Assembly: GCA_036268425.1 (NCBI GenBank)
Contig: DATAUE010000013.1
Location: 1-64,000, forward strand
From: DATARH01 sp036268425
GTDB taxonomy: Bacteria; Pseudomonadota; Alphaproteobacteria; ATCC43930; CGMCC-115725
DNA length: 64,000 nucleotides
Direction of reading: 5' to 3'
The notes beneath the pieces were generated by a model that was not told where the DNA came from, ran no database searches, and saw only the letters and a list, made by a program, of their open reading frames with translations. The position numbers were made by a program, and so were the translations under genes. Shown here in pieces: positions 17,304-26,728 of this stretch. How positions within the stretch are numbered: position 1 is the first letter of the stretch; every line of letters begins with the position of its first letter.

Positions 17304-18389
17304 TCAATCACCCAGGCTGCGCGTCGCCGCGAGAAAATCGCGGATATGTTGACCGATGGCGTCGCCTTCCGGAGTGCCCGCCATCGCACGCAAGGCGCGG
17401 TGGCCCAGATCCGATTCTATCTCGACATAGGTGGGGTGCTGAATGGCATCGCGGATGCGCCGGGCGCCATCTACCTGGACCAGGCGATCTGTCGGGTCGG
17501 CCAGCAGCAGCGTCGGGGCGGTGATACGCGCCAGCGCCGCTTTCATATCGCCGCCGTAGGGGGCTGCAACATCGTGCGCACGATAGGCGGCATAGCGCAG
17601 CACCAACGAATTGGCATCCCAGGCCGCAAACGCGCGCGCTGCATTTTCGACCTGCACTGCGAGATCGCGCGGCGGCGTCCGGTTGAGATATGCAGCGGAT
17701 ACGGTCCAGGGATAGAACAGCATGCCGGCATGGCGCAGTCCCTCGACCGGGTTGTGCTGATAACGCCCGCCCTGCCATTCCGGGTCGAGCGCGATCGTGC
17801 CGCTGATCAAATCGACCGTCAGACGAAACCCGGCATCCGCTTTTGGGCTTGGTCCTAACAAAATCAGACCGCGCAGCGCTTCCGGATGATGGATGCCCCA
17901 CTCGAGCGCGACGAACGATCCCATAGACATGCCGACCAGCGCGCGCAGCCGGGTTATGCCGAGGCCGCGCGATATGAAAGCCTGCTGCGCCTCCATCATG
18001 TCGCGGATCGTGTAGCGCGGGAAATCCTGTCCCAGCCCATCGGCCGGGCTCGCCGATTCGCCGCCACCGAGGAGATCAGCGGTGATGACAAAATAGCGAT
18101 CGGTATCAAACGGTTTCCCCGGCCCGATCAGCGCGTCGAAGACATGCCGGTCGCCGACTGCACCCGGCATCAACAGGATCGCGTTGTCATATCCCGGCGC
18201 CAAGGTTCCCTGCGTATCGTAGGTGATGCGCAAGTCCGGCAGCGCCGCGCCGCTCTCAAACGGAAAATCGAACAGCGTGTAGGACTGGGATGCAACCGCA
18301 ACGGCCGGGCACAGACTCGACATCAACGCCATTGCAACCGAAATGGCGAATGCCCTACGGGAAATTCGATCTAAAACCGCGAATCGCAC
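17304..18389 (-). CDS. Exported alpha/beta-hydrolase of the homoserine O-acetyltransferase (MetX) fold
   Basis: 361 residues from the GTG at 18389; a signal peptide (FAISVAMALMSSLCPAVAVAS) follows a basic start. The body is MetX-like: ITYDTQGTL, nucleophile elbow GMSMGSFVALEWG, Asp in DPTDRLV and His in SDLGHRAL. True MetX enzymes are cytoplasmic, and the export signal argues for a related esterase/acyltransferase acting in the periplasm. Substrate unknown. No methionine genes nearby. Confidence 0.8.
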   Translation of the reverse strand: MRFAVLDRISRRAFAISVAMALMSSLCPAVAVASQSYTLFDFPFESGAALPDLRITYDTQGTLAPGYDNAILLMPGAVGDRHVFDALIGPGKPFDTDRYFVITADLLGGGESASPADGLGQDFPRYTIRDMMEAQQAFISRGLGITRLRALVGMSMGSFVALEWGIHHPEALRGLILLGPSPKADAGFRLTVDLISGTIALDPEWQGGRYQHNPVEGLRHAGMLFYPWTVSAAYLNRTPPRDLAVQVENAARAFAAWDANSLVLRYAAYRAHDVAAPYGGDMKAALARITAPTLLLADPTDRLVQVDGARRIRDAIQHPTYVEIESDLGHRALRAMAGTPEGDAIGQHIRDFLAATRSLGD

Positions 18390-18580
18390 CGTACACCCAC
18401 CACCCGCCCGCGTTGCGTGCGCGAGGTTAAGGCGGCCGCCAAGGCTCCGCAACTACAGCAGCACAGCCGTTATTTGCGCATCAGGCGGCATCAGCTTGCT
18501 TTTTCTTCAACGATTGCGGGAATTTCCCCGATGCGGCGGGAGGATGCCGTTGCTGACGACAGACCGAGGGGACGTGTCTG

Positions 18581-19795
18581 ATGCCGGGCAAATTGAGGGC
18601 GAGAATCGCGCAAGCGCAGGGCGTTGGCGCATATCGTAAGCACGCGTTATGGGCATTGGCATTGGCCGGGGCGATGTTGGCGACGGCTCGGCCCGCCATC
18701 GCGCAACAGCGGCCTGCGGCTGCGCTGCTGCTTGATCGGCTGTGCGCCGACGAATTGCGGCCGAATGAGGAAGACCGATTATTCGGGACGATCAGCATCA
18801 CGGTGCGCGCCACGATCAAATACCAGGCCGGCGTGTTTTCGCCCGACCTGATCGACGACTCGGTACAGGACGCCGTCAGCGCGATGATGCAGGCTTGCCC
18901 AAAGATCAGAGCGATTAACGATGCGCAGCGCCTCGGCATGGCAGTCGAACTGATCCGCGATGCGACGCTGAAACGCATGCGCGACCCCAAGGCGCATTAC
19001 AGCGAAAAAGAAACCGAACAGGCAACGGCTGCCGACCTGTCGCAGGAATTGTCGGCGCCGGAGATCGATGCCTGGCTCGACGGTCTACCGCCGCGGCAGC
19101 GTTCGCTGGCGCTGTTCCTTTACGCGTCCGATGTCAGCCGCCAGGAGGTGGCCGAGGCGGTCGGAGTGCCGCAAGCTGCTCTGGTGCCGGAATTCAGCAG
19201 CGTCAAGGGCGACCTCCTCAAGTTTTTCCGGAGCGAAACCAATGTGGCGCCTCCGCCGCCATCGCCATCCGGGCCGCCGATGGAATACCGCGTTGCCGGT
19301 GCGACCCTCACCGGCCTGCTGGCGCCAAAACCGGCAGCAGGAGCACCCGTGCCAGCCGGCGCCGGCGCAGCAACATCCGGTCTCGACCCCGCCGGGACGC
19401 CGACCGTGCGCATTACCGGCATCAGTAGCGACGTCTATGCCGGCTGGTCGCTGCTGGCCACAGTCCGCGGCCTCCCCGCTGACCGGAGCCTCGACCTCGA
19501 CAGCCCAATTCTCGTCGAACCGAACGCCGCCGGTCACCGGCGCATGATCGTCGTCGGCGCCGATGAAATTTCCGACCCGCACGACAGCACACGGCGCTTT
19601 TTGCTCAGGGCATTCTCGATCGACGGCGACAAGGAAGGCGCCGGTCTGCACGACACTTTCCACCTCGCTGCGGCAGACATCGACAACCCGCTGGCGCAAG
19701 AGACGCTGCACAACAAGAGCCTCGCTTCGATCGAGGTCGCCCGCTGTCTTTGGCATGATTACGGCACCGGCGACGACCCCGGGCTGTGTCATTGA
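18581..19795 (+). CDS. Exported protein with sigma-factor-like helical region, function unknown
   Basis: 404 residues; ATG at 18581 with GAGGGGAC upstream. Residues 18-41 form a signal peptide (RKHALWALALAGAML, cleavage at AIA before QQ). Residues about 50-217 then look like a decayed ECF sigma factor: an acidic DDSVQDAVSAMMQ helix as in region 2, and LDGLPPRQRSLALFL...VSRQEVAEAVGVPQAAL as in region 4. A Pro/Ala linker (about 221-275) precedes a C-terminal beta-rich part with no recognised family. A secreted sigma-like domain cannot reach RNA polymerase, so it has presumably been repurposed. It is divergent from the MetX-fold gene. Confidence 0.7.
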   Translation: MPGKLRARIAQAQGVGAYRKHALWALALAGAMLATARPAIAQQRPAAALLLDRLCADELRPNEEDRLFGTISITVRATIKYQAGVFSPDLIDDSVQDAVSAMMQACPKIRAINDAQRLGMAVELIRDATLKRMRDPKAHYSEKETEQATAADLSQELSAPEIDAWLDGLPPRQRSLALFLYASDVSRQEVAEAVGVPQAALVPEFSSVKGDLLKFFRSETNVAPPPPSPSGPPMEYRVAGATLTGLLAPKPAAGAPVPAGAGAATSGLDPAGTPTVRITGISSDVYAGWSLLATVRGLPADRSLDLDSPILVEPNAAGHRRMIVVGADEISDPHDSTRRFLLRAFSIDGDKEGAGLHDTFHLAAADIDNPLAQETLHNKSLASIEVARCLWHDYGTGDDPGLCH

Positions 19796-20117
19796 GGCGC
19801 GAGGCCTGACCTGCGATTTTGCGCCGCCACCTCAGGTTGAATGGTGTGGCGAATCTTTTTGACTTGCGGCTCGCGACGCCCGCGACCAGATTCGATATGT
19901 CGTCAACGCATGAGGAGGGTGTGTAAAAGACATGATTCCACCCGGCAGTCCGCAGTTGCCGACCGCTTGGCATCGGCAACCGAGATCAAAGCCCAAGGCA
20001 TAACTCAGCCTTTCAGGCATGAGCGCGGAGCTTGCGCTTCGCAAACGGACCCCCGCTTGACGCACAGCGCGCGCGGGGGTCTTGTTGCATCAAGCTCACG
20101 TCAGGCATCGCCCGCCA
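19796..20117 (+). other. Intergenic region with two perfect hairpins
   Basis: 322 bases without a convincing gene. It contains GTTGCCGA/TCGGCAAC (19955-19980, 10-base loop) and GACCCCCGC/GCGGGGGTC (20048-20081, 16-base loop) followed by TTGTT. The second looks terminator-like on the plus strand and ends 36 bases before the next start codon. A small RNA is possible but unsupported otherwise. Confidence 0.35.
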
Positions 20118-21038
20118 ATGGCAAATTCGACTGCAAATTCCACTCAAAATCCTCCGGCAATTTCTGCGCTCGACAGCTCAGGTCCGACCTCGCGGATCTA
20201 TTTCTCGCAACGCTTGCGCCTGCATTACGTCGATTGGGGTAACCCGACGGCCCCACCCTTGTTGCTGCTGCATGGCGGACGCGACCATTGCCGCAACTGG
20301 GATTGGGTGGCGAGCGCGCTACGCCATGACTGGCATGTGCTGGCGCCGGATTTGCGCGGCCACGGCGACAGCCAATGGTCACCCGACGGCAATTACACCA
20401 CGGCCGCGTATGTTTACGACCTAGCGCAACTGATCCATCAGCAGGAACTGGCGCCGCTGACCATCATAGCGCACTCGCTCGGCGGCAATATCGCGATCCG
20501 TTATACCGGCGTGTACCCCGAAAAGGTGCATCGCCTCGTCGCGATCGAGGGGCTGGGGCCGACGCCGAAAAGAATGGCGGCGCGTTCCGCCATTCCGATC
20601 GCCGAGCGGATGCGCAAATGGGCCGACGAGCAGCGGGCGCTGTCGGGCCGTCTGCCGCGCCGTTACGCCTCGATCGAAGATGCGCTGAGGCGCATGCAGG
20701 AGGCAAACGGCCACCTGTCGCCCGAACAGGCGCGCCACTTGACGCAGCATGGCGTCAACCAGAACGAAGACGGCACCTATAGCTGGAAGTTCGACAATTA
20801 CGTCCGCCTCGACTCGCCCTACGGCATGAGCCAGGTAGAAATCCAACAGCTATGGGAGCGGATCAGCTGCCCGACCTTGCTGGTCTACGGCAAGGAAAGC
20901 TGGGCTGCCAATCCCGAGGGCGACGGCCGGATGCAGCATTTCCAGAATGCCAAGGTCGTCTCCGTCGACGGCGCCGGCCACTGGGTGCATCACGACAAAT
21001 TGCAGGTGTTTCTCGGCCTGCTGCGCGATTTTCTTTGA
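20118..21038 (+). CDS. Alpha/beta-hydrolase
   Basis: 306 residues from the ATG at 20118. Clear cytoplasmic alpha/beta-hydrolase: LLLLHGGRDHCRNWDW (oxyanion), DLRGHGDSQW, nucleophile elbow AHSLGGNIAIR, Asp region LLVYGKESW and catalytic His in GAGHWVHHDK. A cap insertion lies at about 155-240. The closest general class is epoxide-hydrolase/haloalkane-dehalogenase-like esterases; substrate unknown. Upstream Shine-Dalgarno is weak, so an earlier start cannot be excluded. Confidence 0.85.
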   Translation: MANSTANSTQNPPAISALDSSGPTSRIYFSQRLRLHYVDWGNPTAPPLLLLHGGRDHCRNWDWVASALRHDWHVLAPDLRGHGDSQWSPDGNYTTAAYVYDLAQLIHQQELAPLTIIAHSLGGNIAIRYTGVYPEKVHRLVAIEGLGPTPKRMAARSAIPIAERMRKWADEQRALSGRLPRRYASIEDALRRMQEANGHLSPEQARHLTQHGVNQNEDGTYSWKFDNYVRLDSPYGMSQVEIQQLWERISCPTLLVYGKESWAANPEGDGRMQHFQNAKVVSVDGAGHWVHHDKLQVFLGLLRDFL

Positions 21039-21091
21039 TCACATCGCCGACCCGCCGCAGCGCGCTCGCGGGCAACCCCAGCGGCGGGTAC

Positions 21092-22099
21092 CTACGACGC
21101 CTTGCGGCGGCGCTTTGGAGCCTCCTCGGCCGGGACGGTTTTCGGCGCCGGCTTCGCCGCGGCGGTGCGCGGGGTTTTGGCGCGGCCGCCTTCGACCGGT
21201 AGCAGCAGGTTACGCTGTCCGGTTGGCGCGCCGGACTTGCCGCGCGCGGCCGCCGCCGATTTGCCTTTGGCCGGCGTCTCTTCGTCTGCCTCGCCGCCCC
21301 GTCGCGGTTTGCCCGCCGTCTCGCCATCCTCTTCGGCGAGGCTGCGCTTGAGCGCATCCATCAGGTTGATGATCTGGGCCGGGCGGCGTTCCGGCGTCTT
21401 TTCCGGGAGCTTACCCTCAAGTTTTTCGTCGATCAGTTCGCGCAACGCCGTCTGATAGCGGTCGACGAACTGCTCGGGCTCGAACGGCCGGGTCTTGCGG
21501 GCGATGATCTGTTCCATGATCGCCAGTTGATCCTCATCGGCGCTGCCTTCCGCGATCGAGCCGAAAAAGTCCTCGGGCTTTCTGATCTCGTCCTGATAGC
21601 GCAGCGCGTTGCCGAGAAGCCCCGTGCCGAGCGGCCGGATCGCCACCACCCGCTCCTGCCCGTTGATGACAACGCGGCCGACGGCGGTCTTGCCACTTTG
21701 CTCCAATGCCTCGCGGATCACGCGATAGCCTTCTTCGGCGACACTGCCATCCGGCACCAAATAATAAGGCGAGTCGAAATAGATCGGGTCGATGCCATCG
21801 ACAAACTCGACGATGTCGATCGTGTCGGTCGTTTCAAGGCGCAGCCGCTTGATGTCGTCGGGATCGACCGTGATGTACTGGCCCTTGGCGTATTCAAAGC
21901 CCTTGACGATCTCGTCGCGCTCGACCGGCCCGATCCCCGGCACCGTCAGTTGCTGCCGCACCCGTTCGCCGGACGGCTCGTGAATCTGGTGGAACCGGAT
22001 GCGGTCGCGCTCGGTCGTTGCGGTGTAGAGGCGCACCGCAATCGTCACCAGCGACAGTTTGAGGTGCCCGGTCCAATACGGGCGTGGCGCGGCTGGCAT
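21092..22099 (-). CDS. ku: Non-homologous end joining protein Ku
   Basis: 335 residues. Bacterial Ku binds DNA double-strand ends as a homodimer and recruits LigD. The core is complete: RPYWTGHLKLSLVTIAVRLYTAT, RIRFHQIH, VPGIGPVERDEIVKGFEYAKGQY, IDPIYFDSPYYLVPDG, VAIRPLGTGLLGNALRYQDEI. The C-terminus (about 235-335) is Lys/Ala/Arg-rich and disordered, a tail that in other Ku proteins affects DNA sliding and threading. No ligD is in the window, though the partner is often adjacent. Confidence 0.95.
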   Translation of the reverse strand: MPAAPRPYWTGHLKLSLVTIAVRLYTATTERDRIRFHQIHEPSGERVRQQLTVPGIGPVERDEIVKGFEYAKGQYITVDPDDIKRLRLETTDTIDIVEFVDGIDPIYFDSPYYLVPDGSVAEEGYRVIREALEQSGKTAVGRVVINGQERVVAIRPLGTGLLGNALRYQDEIRKPEDFFGSIAEGSADEDQLAIMEQIIARKTRPFEPEQFVDRYQTALRELIDEKLEGKLPEKTPERRPAQIINLMDALKRSLAEEDGETAGKPRRGGEADEETPAKGKSAAAARGKSGAPTGQRNLLLPVEGGRAKTPRTAAAKPAPKTVPAEEAPKRRRKAS

Positions 22100-22308
22100 C
22101 GGAAATCACTCCTTGTTCCCGGACTCAACGATAGCGCGGGCGCCGCCGTTCCGCCATCAGCACTTGCCGGCCGTGGCTGAAGAATCGCATTGCCGCGGCC
22201 ATCGCAAGCCGATTCAGGCGCTTTGGTGGCGATTGATTTCGCGGCGGATTTGCGGAACGGTAACGCCGCAAACCGGCCGAAGAACGTGCCTGCTCAAGGG
22301 AGAACGCC

Positions 22309-23334
22309 ATGCCGACCGAAGCCCGCGCCTATGACCGCCCGCTGCCCAACCCGGCATGGCTCGGCAAGCTGACGGAGGAAATACTCGAACCGGAACTGCC
22401 GATCGTCGACCCGCACCATCACCTCTGGGATCATCCCGGCAGTCGCTATCTGCTCGACGAATTGCTGGCCGATGTGGGCTCGGGGCACAACGTCGTCGCA
22501 ACGGTCTTTATCCAATGCGGCTCTGGCTATCGCACCAGCGGCCCCGAAGAAATGCGGCCGATCGGTGAAAGCGAATTCGTCCGCGCGATCGCCGAAGAGG
22601 GCGACCGGCGCGGCGGCAAGACCAAAGTTTGCGGCGGCATCGTCAGCTTTGCCGATTTGCGGCTGGCGAATGTGGATGCCGTGCTTGAGGGGCAGATCGC
22701 CGCGGCCGGCGGCCGGTTTCGCGGCATCCGGCATATTGCGGCGCACGACCCGGCGATTATCGGCGCCTCATCCTATGTACCGCCTCCGGGATTGCTGGAG
22801 GACCCGAACTTCCGCCGCGGCCTCAAGCGGCTGCCGGCGCACAATTTGACTTTCGAGGCGTGGCTCTATCACCCGCAGATCAAGGCGCTGATCGAGGTGG
22901 CGCGAGCCTGCCCGGACGTCAAGATCGTGCTCAACCATTTCGGCGGGCCGCTCGGAGTCGGTCCCTACAAGCGCGACGCGGTGTTCCCGGGCTGGCGCGC
23001 CGATATCAAGGCGCTCGCCGCCTGCCCCAACGTCTATGTCAAGCTCGGCGGACTGGCGATGATCGTCAACGCCTTCGACTTTCATCTGGCGCCGCTGCCG
23101 CCGTCATCGGGTGAGATGGCCAAGGCGTGGCAGCCCTATATCGACGCGTGCGTGGAGAGTTTCGGCGCCGGCCGCTGCATGTTCGAGAGCAATTTCCCGG
23201 TCGACAAAGGCGCCTGCAGCTACCCCGTGCTGTTCAATGCGTTCAAGCGGCTCGCGAGCGGTGCCGCGGCATCGGAAAAAGCCGATCTTTTCGCCGGCAC
23301 CGCGTCGCGCTTCTACCGGCTGACGAACGGATAG
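22309..23334 (+). CDS. Amidohydrolase-family metal-dependent hydrolase (TIM barrel)
   Basis: 341 residues, ATG 22309 after GGGAGA. Belongs to the amidohydrolase-2 class with an opening IVDPHHHLWDHPGSRYL (metal His cluster), FRGIRHIAAHDP, LNHFGGPLG and FESNFPVDKGACSY (late Asp ligand). Such enzymes include lactonases and decarboxylases; no substrate can be named. An amidase gene follows 49 bases downstream, so the two may form a catabolic operon. Confidence 0.85.
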   Translation: MPTEARAYDRPLPNPAWLGKLTEEILEPELPIVDPHHHLWDHPGSRYLLDELLADVGSGHNVVATVFIQCGSGYRTSGPEEMRPIGESEFVRAIAEEGDRRGGKTKVCGGIVSFADLRLANVDAVLEGQIAAAGGRFRGIRHIAAHDPAIIGASSYVPPPGLLEDPNFRRGLKRLPAHNLTFEAWLYHPQIKALIEVARACPDVKIVLNHFGGPLGVGPYKRDAVFPGWRADIKALAACPNVYVKLGGLAMIVNAFDFHLAPLPPSSGEMAKAWQPYIDACVESFGAGRCMFESNFPVDKGACSYPVLFNAFKRLASGAAASEKADLFAGTASRFYRLTNG

Positions 23335-23383
23335 CTCGGTACTGTTTGCTCAGTCTCACTATACGTTTTCCATCGAGGTTCCG

Positions 23384-25030
23384 ATGCCGCAAGACCTGCA
23401 TTACCTGACGATCGCCGAGATGGCCGGGCTGATCGCCGGCAAAAAACTGTCGCCGGTCGAACTGACCGAGGCGCTGCTCGCCCGGATCGCCAGCCTCGAT
23501 CCGCAGCTCAACGCCTATCTGATGGTCACCGCCGACAAGGCGATGGCGCAGGCGCGCAAAGCCGAAGGGGAAATCGCCGCCGGCAATTACCGCGGCCCGC
23601 TGCACGGCGTGCCGTTTGGGCTCAAGGACATCTATGCCACCGCCGGCATCCGCACGACCGGCCACTCAAAAGTGTGCGTCGACGCAATCCCCACGGCCGA
23701 TGCCACGACGGTGGAAAAACTATACGCGGCCGGTGCCATCCTGACCGGCAAGCTTGCGACGCATGAGTTTGCGCATGGCGGGCCGTCCTTTGATTTGCCG
23801 TGGCCGCCGGCCCGCAACCCCTGGAACACGGCGCATTTTACCGGTGGGTCATCGAGCGGGTCGGGCGCGGCGATCGCAGCAGGCTTGGTTCCCGCGGCGC
23901 TCGGGTCGGATACCGGAGGCTCGATCCGCGGGCCGGCGGCGTATTGCGGCATTGTCGGGTTGAAGCCGACTTATGGCCTCGTCAGCCGGTGGGGCGTCCA
24001 CGCCAATTCCTTCACCTTCGACCATGCCGGGCCGATGAGCTGGAGCGTCGAGGATTGCGCCATTCTGCTCCAGGCAATCGCCGGCCACGACCCGAAGGAC
24101 CCCGCCAGCGCCAATGTCGCGCTGCCCTACTATCGAGCGGCGCTGACCGGCAACATCAAGGGCTTGCGGATCGGCGTCCTGCGGCATCTGCATGAGGACG
24201 AATGTGCGGCCGCCCCCGAAACACTTGCCGCACTGGACGAGGCCTACAACGTGTTCCGCGCCCTCGGCGCCACGCTCGAGGACGCACACATCCCGCCGGC
24301 CCAACTGCACTACGACGTCAAGGTCACGATCGCCGAGAGCGAACTGTTTGCCATCCACGAACAGGTACTGCGCACCCGTCCCGGCGATTTCGGCGCCGAT
24401 TTTCTCGGCCGTGTGCTGCCGGCCGTTCTGTTCGGCGGCAACGACTATGTTCAGGCGCAGCGCGAACGTCGCCGCATCCTTGCCGAGATGGCGCCGGTTT
24501 ACGCGAAATTCGACCTGTTGCTGACCGCCTCGGCGGGAGGACCGGCGCCGAAGCTCGACAACTGGCGCACGATCAGTTTCTGGCAACACGCCTCGTTGAC
24601 GACACCGTTCAACGTCACCGGTGGTCCGGCGCTGTCGCAATGCATGGGGTTCAGCGGCAGCGGATTGCCGCTGTCATTGCAGCTTGTCGGCCGCCCCTTC
24701 GACGAGGTGACGGTGCTGCGCGCCGCACACGCCTACGAGAAAGCGACCGGGTGGCGCTCGCGCCGCCCGGTGCTCGACCCGACCGTGACCGCACCTCCGG
24801 CCGTGCCGGCATCTGCGCCGCCGCCTCGAGTCAAAGCCGATGCGGCAACCCGCGATCTGGTCATCGGAGCGATCCGCCGTGCCGGATTGCCGCTCAACGA
24901 GGCCCAAACCGATATGGTGCTGGCGGCGGCACCCTTCGTCACCGCAATGGTGGCCCGATTGCGCCGCGAGCGCGATTACACCGAAGAGCCGGCCAACACT
25001 TTCAATCTTGCCGCTGGGTCCCGAGAATGA
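23384..25030 (+). CDS. Amidase (amidase-signature family)
   Basis: 548 residues. The Ser-cisSer-Lys triad is visible: Lys81 in FGLKDIYATAG, the serine-rich GGSSSGSG segment (154-161), and nucleophile Ser180 in GSDTGGSIRGPAAYCG. It hydrolyses an amide; the family also includes GatA and AtzE-like enzymes. The chain continues past the core with a Pro/Ala linker and about 60 extra residues (ATRDLVIGAIRRAGLPLNEAQ) that look like the small AtzG-type helical subunit fused on. Its stop overlaps the ATG of the following binding-protein gene. Confidence 0.88.
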   Translation: MPQDLHYLTIAEMAGLIAGKKLSPVELTEALLARIASLDPQLNAYLMVTADKAMAQARKAEGEIAAGNYRGPLHGVPFGLKDIYATAGIRTTGHSKVCVDAIPTADATTVEKLYAAGAILTGKLATHEFAHGGPSFDLPWPPARNPWNTAHFTGGSSSGSGAAIAAGLVPAALGSDTGGSIRGPAAYCGIVGLKPTYGLVSRWGVHANSFTFDHAGPMSWSVEDCAILLQAIAGHDPKDPASANVALPYYRAALTGNIKGLRIGVLRHLHEDECAAAPETLAALDEAYNVFRALGATLEDAHIPPAQLHYDVKVTIAESELFAIHEQVLRTRPGDFGADFLGRVLPAVLFGGNDYVQAQRERRRILAEMAPVYAKFDLLLTASAGGPAPKLDNWRTISFWQHASLTTPFNVTGGPALSQCMGFSGSGLPLSLQLVGRPFDEVTVLRAAHAYEKATGWRSRRPVLDPTVTAPPAVPASAPPPRVKADAATRDLVIGAIRRAGLPLNEAQTDMVLAAAPFVTAMVARLRRERDYTEEPANTFNLAAGSRE

Positions 25031-26694
25031 CGCGTCGTCATGCCGTAGTAGAAACGTTCGCCGCAGCCGCGGAGGTTGGGTCCGTAAGGATGCGGCGGAT
25101 GGCCGTCGCCGCGGCATTTGCGGCTCTGCTCTGTGTCTCCGCAGGAGCGGCGCATGCCGCCACCGACACACCAAAGCGGGGCGGCACGCTGACCTACCTG
25201 ATCCCGGCCGACGCGCCGCCGAGTTTCGACGGCCACCGCGAAACGACTTTCGCGACGGCGCAGTCAGTAGCGCCATTCTACAGCGTATTGCTGCGGATCA
25301 ACCCGAAAAACTCGCTGTCGACGACCGATTTTGTTTGCGATCTATGTACCTCCATGCCGGCGCCGACCGATGACGGCAAGACCTATACTTTCAAGATCCG
25401 CAACGGCGTCAAATTCCATGACGGGTCAACGCTGACCGCGGCAGACGTGGCGGCGAGTTGGCAGGAGATCGTCCATCCCCGCCCTGGCGTGAGCAGCGCC
25501 CGCCAGTCCAATTTCATCATGGTCGACAAAGTCGATGCGCCCGATGCCTCGACCGTCGTCTTCCACCTCAAATATGCGACGACGGCATTTCTGCCGGCGC
25601 TCGCCGACCCGTTCGCGTTTATCTACAAAAAGGACATTCTCGACAAAGACCCGCACTGGTACGAGAAAAACATCATGGGGTCCGGCCCCTTCAAGTTTGC
25701 GGGGATGGAGATCGGGCAGTCGATCAAAGGCGAACGCAACCCGGACTTCTATGTCAAAGGGCTGCCGTATCTCGACGGCTTTGTCGGCATTTACGCCGAC
25801 AAGCAGGCGACCCGCATCGACGCAATCCGCGCCGATCGCGCCGCGATGGAAATGCGAGGCCTGCCGCCTGCGGCGCGCGACCAGTTGGTCAAGGAACTCG
25901 GCGACCAGATTACGGTGCAGGAAACCGACTGGAACTGCGCCAACCTGATCACGCCCAACCACAAGAAGAAGCCATTTGACGATGTCCGGGTGCGCCGCGC
26001 GCTGACCCTGGCGCTCGATCGTTGGCACGGCGCCCAGGCGCTTTCCAAGATCGCCATCGTCAAAACCGTCGGCGGCATCGTGTTTCCGGGGTCGCCGCTC
26101 GCCGCAACCAAGGAGGAATTGGAACAACTTCCCGGGTATTGGCCCGATATCGACAAATCGCGCGCCGAAGCGAAACGGCTGTTGCACGAAGCCGGCGCCG
26201 AAGGCCTGAGCTTTGAATTGCTCAACCGCAATATCGACCAGCCGTACAAATATATCGGCGCCTTCGTGATCGACGAATGGAGCAAGATCGGCCTCAAGGT
26301 CACGCAGCGGGTGATCCCGACTGGCCCGTTTTATGATGCGCTGCGCACCGCCAATTTCGACGTGACGGTCGATTTCAACTGCCAGGGCGTCGTCAACCCG
26401 CCGATCGATGTCGGCAAATACCTGCCGCATTCGGTCAACAGCGAAAATTACGGAAATTACGACGACGATGCCGAGACTGCGCTTTACCAGAAGATGCTGC
26501 AGGAAAACGACCCGGCCAAACAACGGTCGCTGATGCGCGATTTCGAGAAATACGTTCTCGACACCCAGGTGCATGAGATCATGCTGCCTTGGCAGTATCG
26601 CATCATCCCGCAGCGCTCATACGTCAAAGGCTGGGCCATTAGCCCGAGCCACTACATCAACCAGGACCTCGCCGTGGTCTGGCTCGATCGCTGA
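25027..26694 (+). CDS. ABC transporter substrate-binding protein, family 5 (peptide/opine type)
   Basis: 555 residues from the ATG at 25027, which overlaps the amidase stop (ATGA). A start at 25090 would give a more typical signal peptide (MRRMAVAAAFAALLCVSAGAAHA) and is equally credible. Family 5 hallmarks: KRGGTLTYLIPAD, YTFKIRNGVKFHDGSTLTAADV, GSGPFKF, DVRVRRALTLALDR. These periplasmic proteins deliver oligopeptides, opines or similar solutes to a DppBCDF-type permease, which is missing from this window. Coupling to the amidase suggests the imported solute is an amide. Confidence 0.9.
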   Translation: MTRRHAVVETFAAAAEVGSVRMRRMAVAAAFAALLCVSAGAAHAATDTPKRGGTLTYLIPADAPPSFDGHRETTFATAQSVAPFYSVLLRINPKNSLSTTDFVCDLCTSMPAPTDDGKTYTFKIRNGVKFHDGSTLTAADVAASWQEIVHPRPGVSSARQSNFIMVDKVDAPDASTVVFHLKYATTAFLPALADPFAFIYKKDILDKDPHWYEKNIMGSGPFKFAGMEIGQSIKGERNPDFYVKGLPYLDGFVGIYADKQATRIDAIRADRAAMEMRGLPPAARDQLVKELGDQITVQETDWNCANLITPNHKKKPFDDVRVRRALTLALDRWHGAQALSKIAIVKTVGGIVFPGSPLAATKEELEQLPGYWPDIDKSRAEAKRLLHEAGAEGLSFELLNRNIDQPYKYIGAFVIDEWSKIGLKVTQRVIPTGPFYDALRTANFDVTVDFNCQGVVNPPIDVGKYLPHSVNSENYGNYDDDAETALYQKMLQENDPAKQRSLMRDFEKYVLDTQVHEIMLPWQYRIIPQRSYVKGWAISPSHYINQDLAVVWLDR

Positions 26695-26728
26695 CCGCTT
26701 CTTGGGATGCGTGGCGGTGCGGTGGTGT

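Noticed and set aside
19931..20002. 23-codon frame after a GAGGAGG sequence
   Set aside because: Short, Pro/Lys-rich and spacing to the Shine-Dalgarno is too long.
25426..26574. 382-codon minus-strand frame
   Set aside because: Antisense shadow of the peptide-binding-protein gene, with no recognisable domain.
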